DNA of 64,000 bases from LMUY01 sp964244655. Its GTDB lineage: Bacteria; Pseudomonadota; Alphaproteobacteria; Acetobacterales; Acetobacteraceae. Made by a program: the position numbers and the translations under genes. The notes under the pieces are model-generated. The model saw only the letters and a list, made by a program, of their open reading frames with translations. It made no database searches and was not told the DNA's origin. This document shows, in pieces, positions 61,964-64,000 of the stretch. Position 1 is the stretch's first letter. The number at the start of each line of letters is the position of its first letter. Location of the stretch: positions 33,312 through 97,311 of the forward strand of contig CAXTJU010000002.1 in NCBI GenBank assembly GCA_964244655.1, given 5' to 3'.

Positions 61964-63931
61964 TCAGTCAGGCGAGCTCTCCTCAGGTCCAATCCTCGCG
62001 ACCACCTTGACGCCCAATCCGACCGCGATTTCTCCCACGGCCCGGCGCGATCCTTTCCCCGGCTTGCCGTCAGCCCGGCCTACCGGTGGGGTCCACTCGC
62101 GCCGTTGCCGGACGGTCCAGCCGTAGCGCGGGTCGCCTTCCAGCAGGTGGACATGGTCGGCCAGCCGGTTGCGTTCGAGCCAACTCACCGCCGCCTCCAA
62201 CTCCGCCAGGCTCATCTGCGCCCTCGGTTTGTCGCCGGTGCGGCGTTTGAGGACGGCGTTGTAGCGGTGATACAGCCCCTCCCCTTTCGGCGCCCGCATC
62301 GCGCCCTCATCCTCAACGGCCTGCTGGGCCACCATCTCGCCCACGCGCTGACGCAGGCGGCGTTCCAGCACCGAGGGCGGGTCGAGCATTTCCGTTTGCG
62401 CCGCTTCGTGTTCGGGTCGGTGCAGCGCGTAATCCGGACCCGGCCGCAGCAGGCCGTAGCGCAAACCGAGCGCGTTGCTCTGCAGCGGCACGATGCCGCC
62501 CGCCTCCCGGTCGGCATCGGCCAGCTCGTCGCGCAGCCATTCCGGCAAGCGGGGTTGCGACGGTGGCTTGACCCGCTTGGCGACCATGCCCTGCTCGGTC
62601 TCCACGCTGTGGCGGAAACGGGCGAAGAGCGGATCGTCGGGGTGGAACACCAGGGCACGCTGCCCCGCGTACGACCCAGCGTGCGGGTCCACCCGCGTGG
62701 CGCGCGCGATCATCTGCTCCAGCCAGGCGCGCGAGCGGATGTGGGTCAGCGCCGCCACCACGGCCACCTCCGGTGCGTCGAGCCCTTCATAGGCCATCGC
62801 CACCGTCACGAGCACGCTCGGCTCGGCCCGCAGCCGGAAGCGGGCAAGCGTGTGGTGGGCGTCCCGCTCGTCCGAGGTCGCCAACTGCACCGTGGCGCCC
62901 TGTTCGGCCGGGATCCGACCCCGCAGCGTGTCGGCGTAGCGCCGCGCGTTGACCTGGTCGGGTGCGACCACCAGCAGCTTGCCCAACCCGGCTGCCTCCC
63001 CGCCCGGAGCAAGCCCCCGCTCGCGCCGCCGTTCCGCGCGCAGGGTCCGGGTCGCGGTAAACGCTCCGCGCAGCAACTGGTCGGCGAAGCCGGTCCGCAG
63101 CGCGGTAAACAGTGCCGGGCGGGTGGTCTCGGTCGGCCCGTGGGCGAACAGCCGGTGCGGGCCGACGGCGGTGCGGCTCTCGTCCAGCCAGCTTGCCTCG
63201 CCGTCGACGGCGCCGAACAGCCCGGGCAGCACGGCGCGTTCCGCCAGGGCCTGCGCGCGGGAGTAGCCCACCACCGCCCAGCCAGGCGCCGCTAGGTCGA
63301 CCTCGCGGGTCTTCGCGCGCGGGCCGGTGCGGTAGGGCAGCCACAGGATGCTGCGACCGTCCGCGCGCTGCAGCGTCCCGGACAGCAGCAGCCGCAGCCG
63401 GGCCGTTTCCAGCAGCGGCAGCAGCGCGCGGCTCCACCCCGTGGCCGTGTCGGCCGCCGGGTCGGCCAGCGGATCGGGCGCCATGTCGGACAGGGCGGGC
63501 AGGTGATGCACCTCGTCCACCACCAGCAGGGTGCGGTGACGGCGTAACTCGGCCAGATGCAGGTCGGGCGCCGCGGCGACGCTCTGGTAGGTGGTGATGT
63601 AGCCCTGCAGGCCGCGGCACGGGTCGGGCGCGTTGTCGGCGGCGCGGACGCTGACGGCGTGGCCCAGGGTGGCGCGCCAGGCTGGGTCGGCGAAGGCCTC
63701 CTCGGCTTGCAGGCGCAAACTGTCGCGCGGCACCACCCAGCACACGCGGTCGATGATCTCGGCGGAGAGCAATGCGTGGGCGGCGATCACTGGCAGCAGC
63801 GACTTGCCGCCGCCGGGTGTCACCGCGGCCAGGATGTCGGTGATCTCCGCCGCCTCACCGGCCGCGATGGCGCGGACGACGGCGGCGATCTGAGCCTGAT
63901 GGGTGCGCAACGGGCGAGCAGTTTGGGGCAA
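61964..63931 (-). CDS. DEAH-type superfamily 2 helicase
   Basis: The product has 655 residues. Motif I is AAVTPGGGKSLLPV (38-44), motif II is LLVVDEVHHLPALS (DEVH, 139-142), motif III is LLLSGTLQR (184-186) and motif VI is QMIARATRVDP. The C-terminal 200 residues are family-specific (LPEWLRDELADADREAGGIV). Such phage-type or island helicases occur in defence islands and mobile elements. The start codon lies only 19 nt from a probable IS21 end, so its promoter may have been replaced. Confidence 0.88.
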   Translation of the reverse strand: MPQTARPLRTHQAQIAAVVRAIAAGEAAEITDILAAVTPGGGKSLLPVIAAHALLSAEIIDRVCWVVPRDSLRLQAEEAFADPAWRATLGHAVSVRAADNAPDPCRGLQGYITTYQSVAAAPDLHLAELRRHRTLLVVDEVHHLPALSDMAPDPLADPAADTATGWSRALLPLLETARLRLLLSGTLQRADGRSILWLPYRTGPRAKTREVDLAAPGWAVVGYSRAQALAERAVLPGLFGAVDGEASWLDESRTAVGPHRLFAHGPTETTRPALFTALRTGFADQLLRGAFTATRTLRAERRRERGLAPGGEAAGLGKLLVVAPDQVNARRYADTLRGRIPAEQGATVQLATSDERDAHHTLARFRLRAEPSVLVTVAMAYEGLDAPEVAVVAALTHIRSRAWLEQMIARATRVDPHAGSYAGQRALVFHPDDPLFARFRHSVETEQGMVAKRVKPPSQPRLPEWLRDELADADREAGGIVPLQSNALGLRYGLLRPGPDYALHRPEHEAAQTEMLDPPSVLERRLRQRVGEMVAQQAVEDEGAMRAPKGEGLYHRYNAVLKRRTGDKPRAQMSLAELEAAVSWLERNRLADHVHLLEGDPRYGWTVRQRREWTPPVGRADGKPGKGSRRAVGEIAVGLGVKVVARIGPEESSPD

Positions 63932-63950
63932 GATACAAACGGGCTTCCGG

Positions 63951-64000
63951 TGTCAAACAGCACTGAAATCTGACCCCCACTGGCGTCCAAAAGTGACCCC
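63951..64000. mobile_element. Probable IS21-family element terminus, cut by the window edge
   Basis: TGTCAAACAGCACTGAAATC followed by TGACCCCC and then AAAAGTGACCCC resembles the ends of IS21-type elements, which carry repeated AAA-NTGACCC blocks behind a TGT tip. The transposase genes lie outside the window. Confidence 0.6.

Noticed and set aside
61879..61995. Short minus-strand frame after the helicase (TENSLDAAIKPDGIRKMSLM)
   Set aside because: The sequence looks protein-like, but there is no ATG or GTG start with a ribosome site and no recognised family.
1..64000. tRNA or rRNA genes and a replication origin
   Set aside because: No cloverleaf-type sequence, rRNA core sequence, or rep/dnaA/parA gene was recognised. 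The window may still belong to a plasmid, but nothing here proves it.

Overview
The window is 64 kb of GC-rich DNA from what is most likely an alphaproteobacterium, with an Acetobacteraceae/Rhodospirillales flavour. This rests on gene content: an AaeAB-type FUSC efflux operon, PaoABC-type molybdenum aldehyde oxidoreductases, a CioAB-type quinol oxidase beside PoxB and LutABC, many SDRs and MmyB-type regulators. The taxon cannot be proven from the sequence. No tRNA, rRNA, CRISPR array or replication gene was seen. The many broken genes, IS scraps and integrase pieces suggest an accessory island or a large plasmid.

Layout. 1-5.8 kb: a partial luciferase-like oxidoreductase, a broken UbiD decarboxylase and an AaeA/DUF1656/FUSC efflux operon. 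5.9-7.5 kb: a mosaic of remnants (type IV coupling protein, IS91 transposase, GH15 glucoamylase). 7.6-10.7 kb: a MsrP-like molybdoenzyme with its cytochrome b, a PRC-barrel protein and an SDR. 11-12.8 kb: four gene fragments. 12.8-17 kb: an ABM monooxygenase with a first paoABC set. 17-30 kb: integrase scraps, oxalate decarboxylase, KatE catalase, an odd fumarase, a GFA protein, a ThrE-like exporter, a truncated CoA-transferase and a catalase/YagU-like fusion. 30.4-36.4 kb: a second, exported paoABC set, an IS110 remnant and Dps. 37.3-47.5 kb: one tight eight-gene operon (maeA-fumC-poxB-cydA-cydB-lutA-lutB-lutC). It would turn malate, fumarate and lactate into pyruvate and acetate and burn the resulting quinol. 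47.8-52.5 kb: two MmyB-type regulators (one a chimera with a UbiD N-terminus), a Tat-signal SDR and a LysR regulator. 52.6-64 kb: a tyrosine recombinase followed by a probable defence island. The island holds a small RHH protein, an Eco57I-like N6 methyltransferase with a separate PD-(D/E)XK nuclease, a convergent STAND NTPase with a nuclease-like N-terminus, AbiEi/DUF6088-type antitoxin genes, a DEAH helicase and, at the edge, what looks like an IS21-family terminus.

Two regulatory themes tie the metabolic part together. First, a 19-bp partly dyad motif (consensus TAGGKTCGGAAWCTACYYA) occurs six times at five loci, each time near a decarboxylase or oxidoreductase gene or remnant. Second, a 129-bp sequence made of the 3' end of an MmyB-type regulator plus its downstream spacer is present three times in the same orientation. 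The copies lie ahead of paoABC-2, dps and the eight-gene operon. Together with the UbiD-MmyB chimera, this suggests that regulator and promoter cassettes have been shuffled between stress and detoxification operons.
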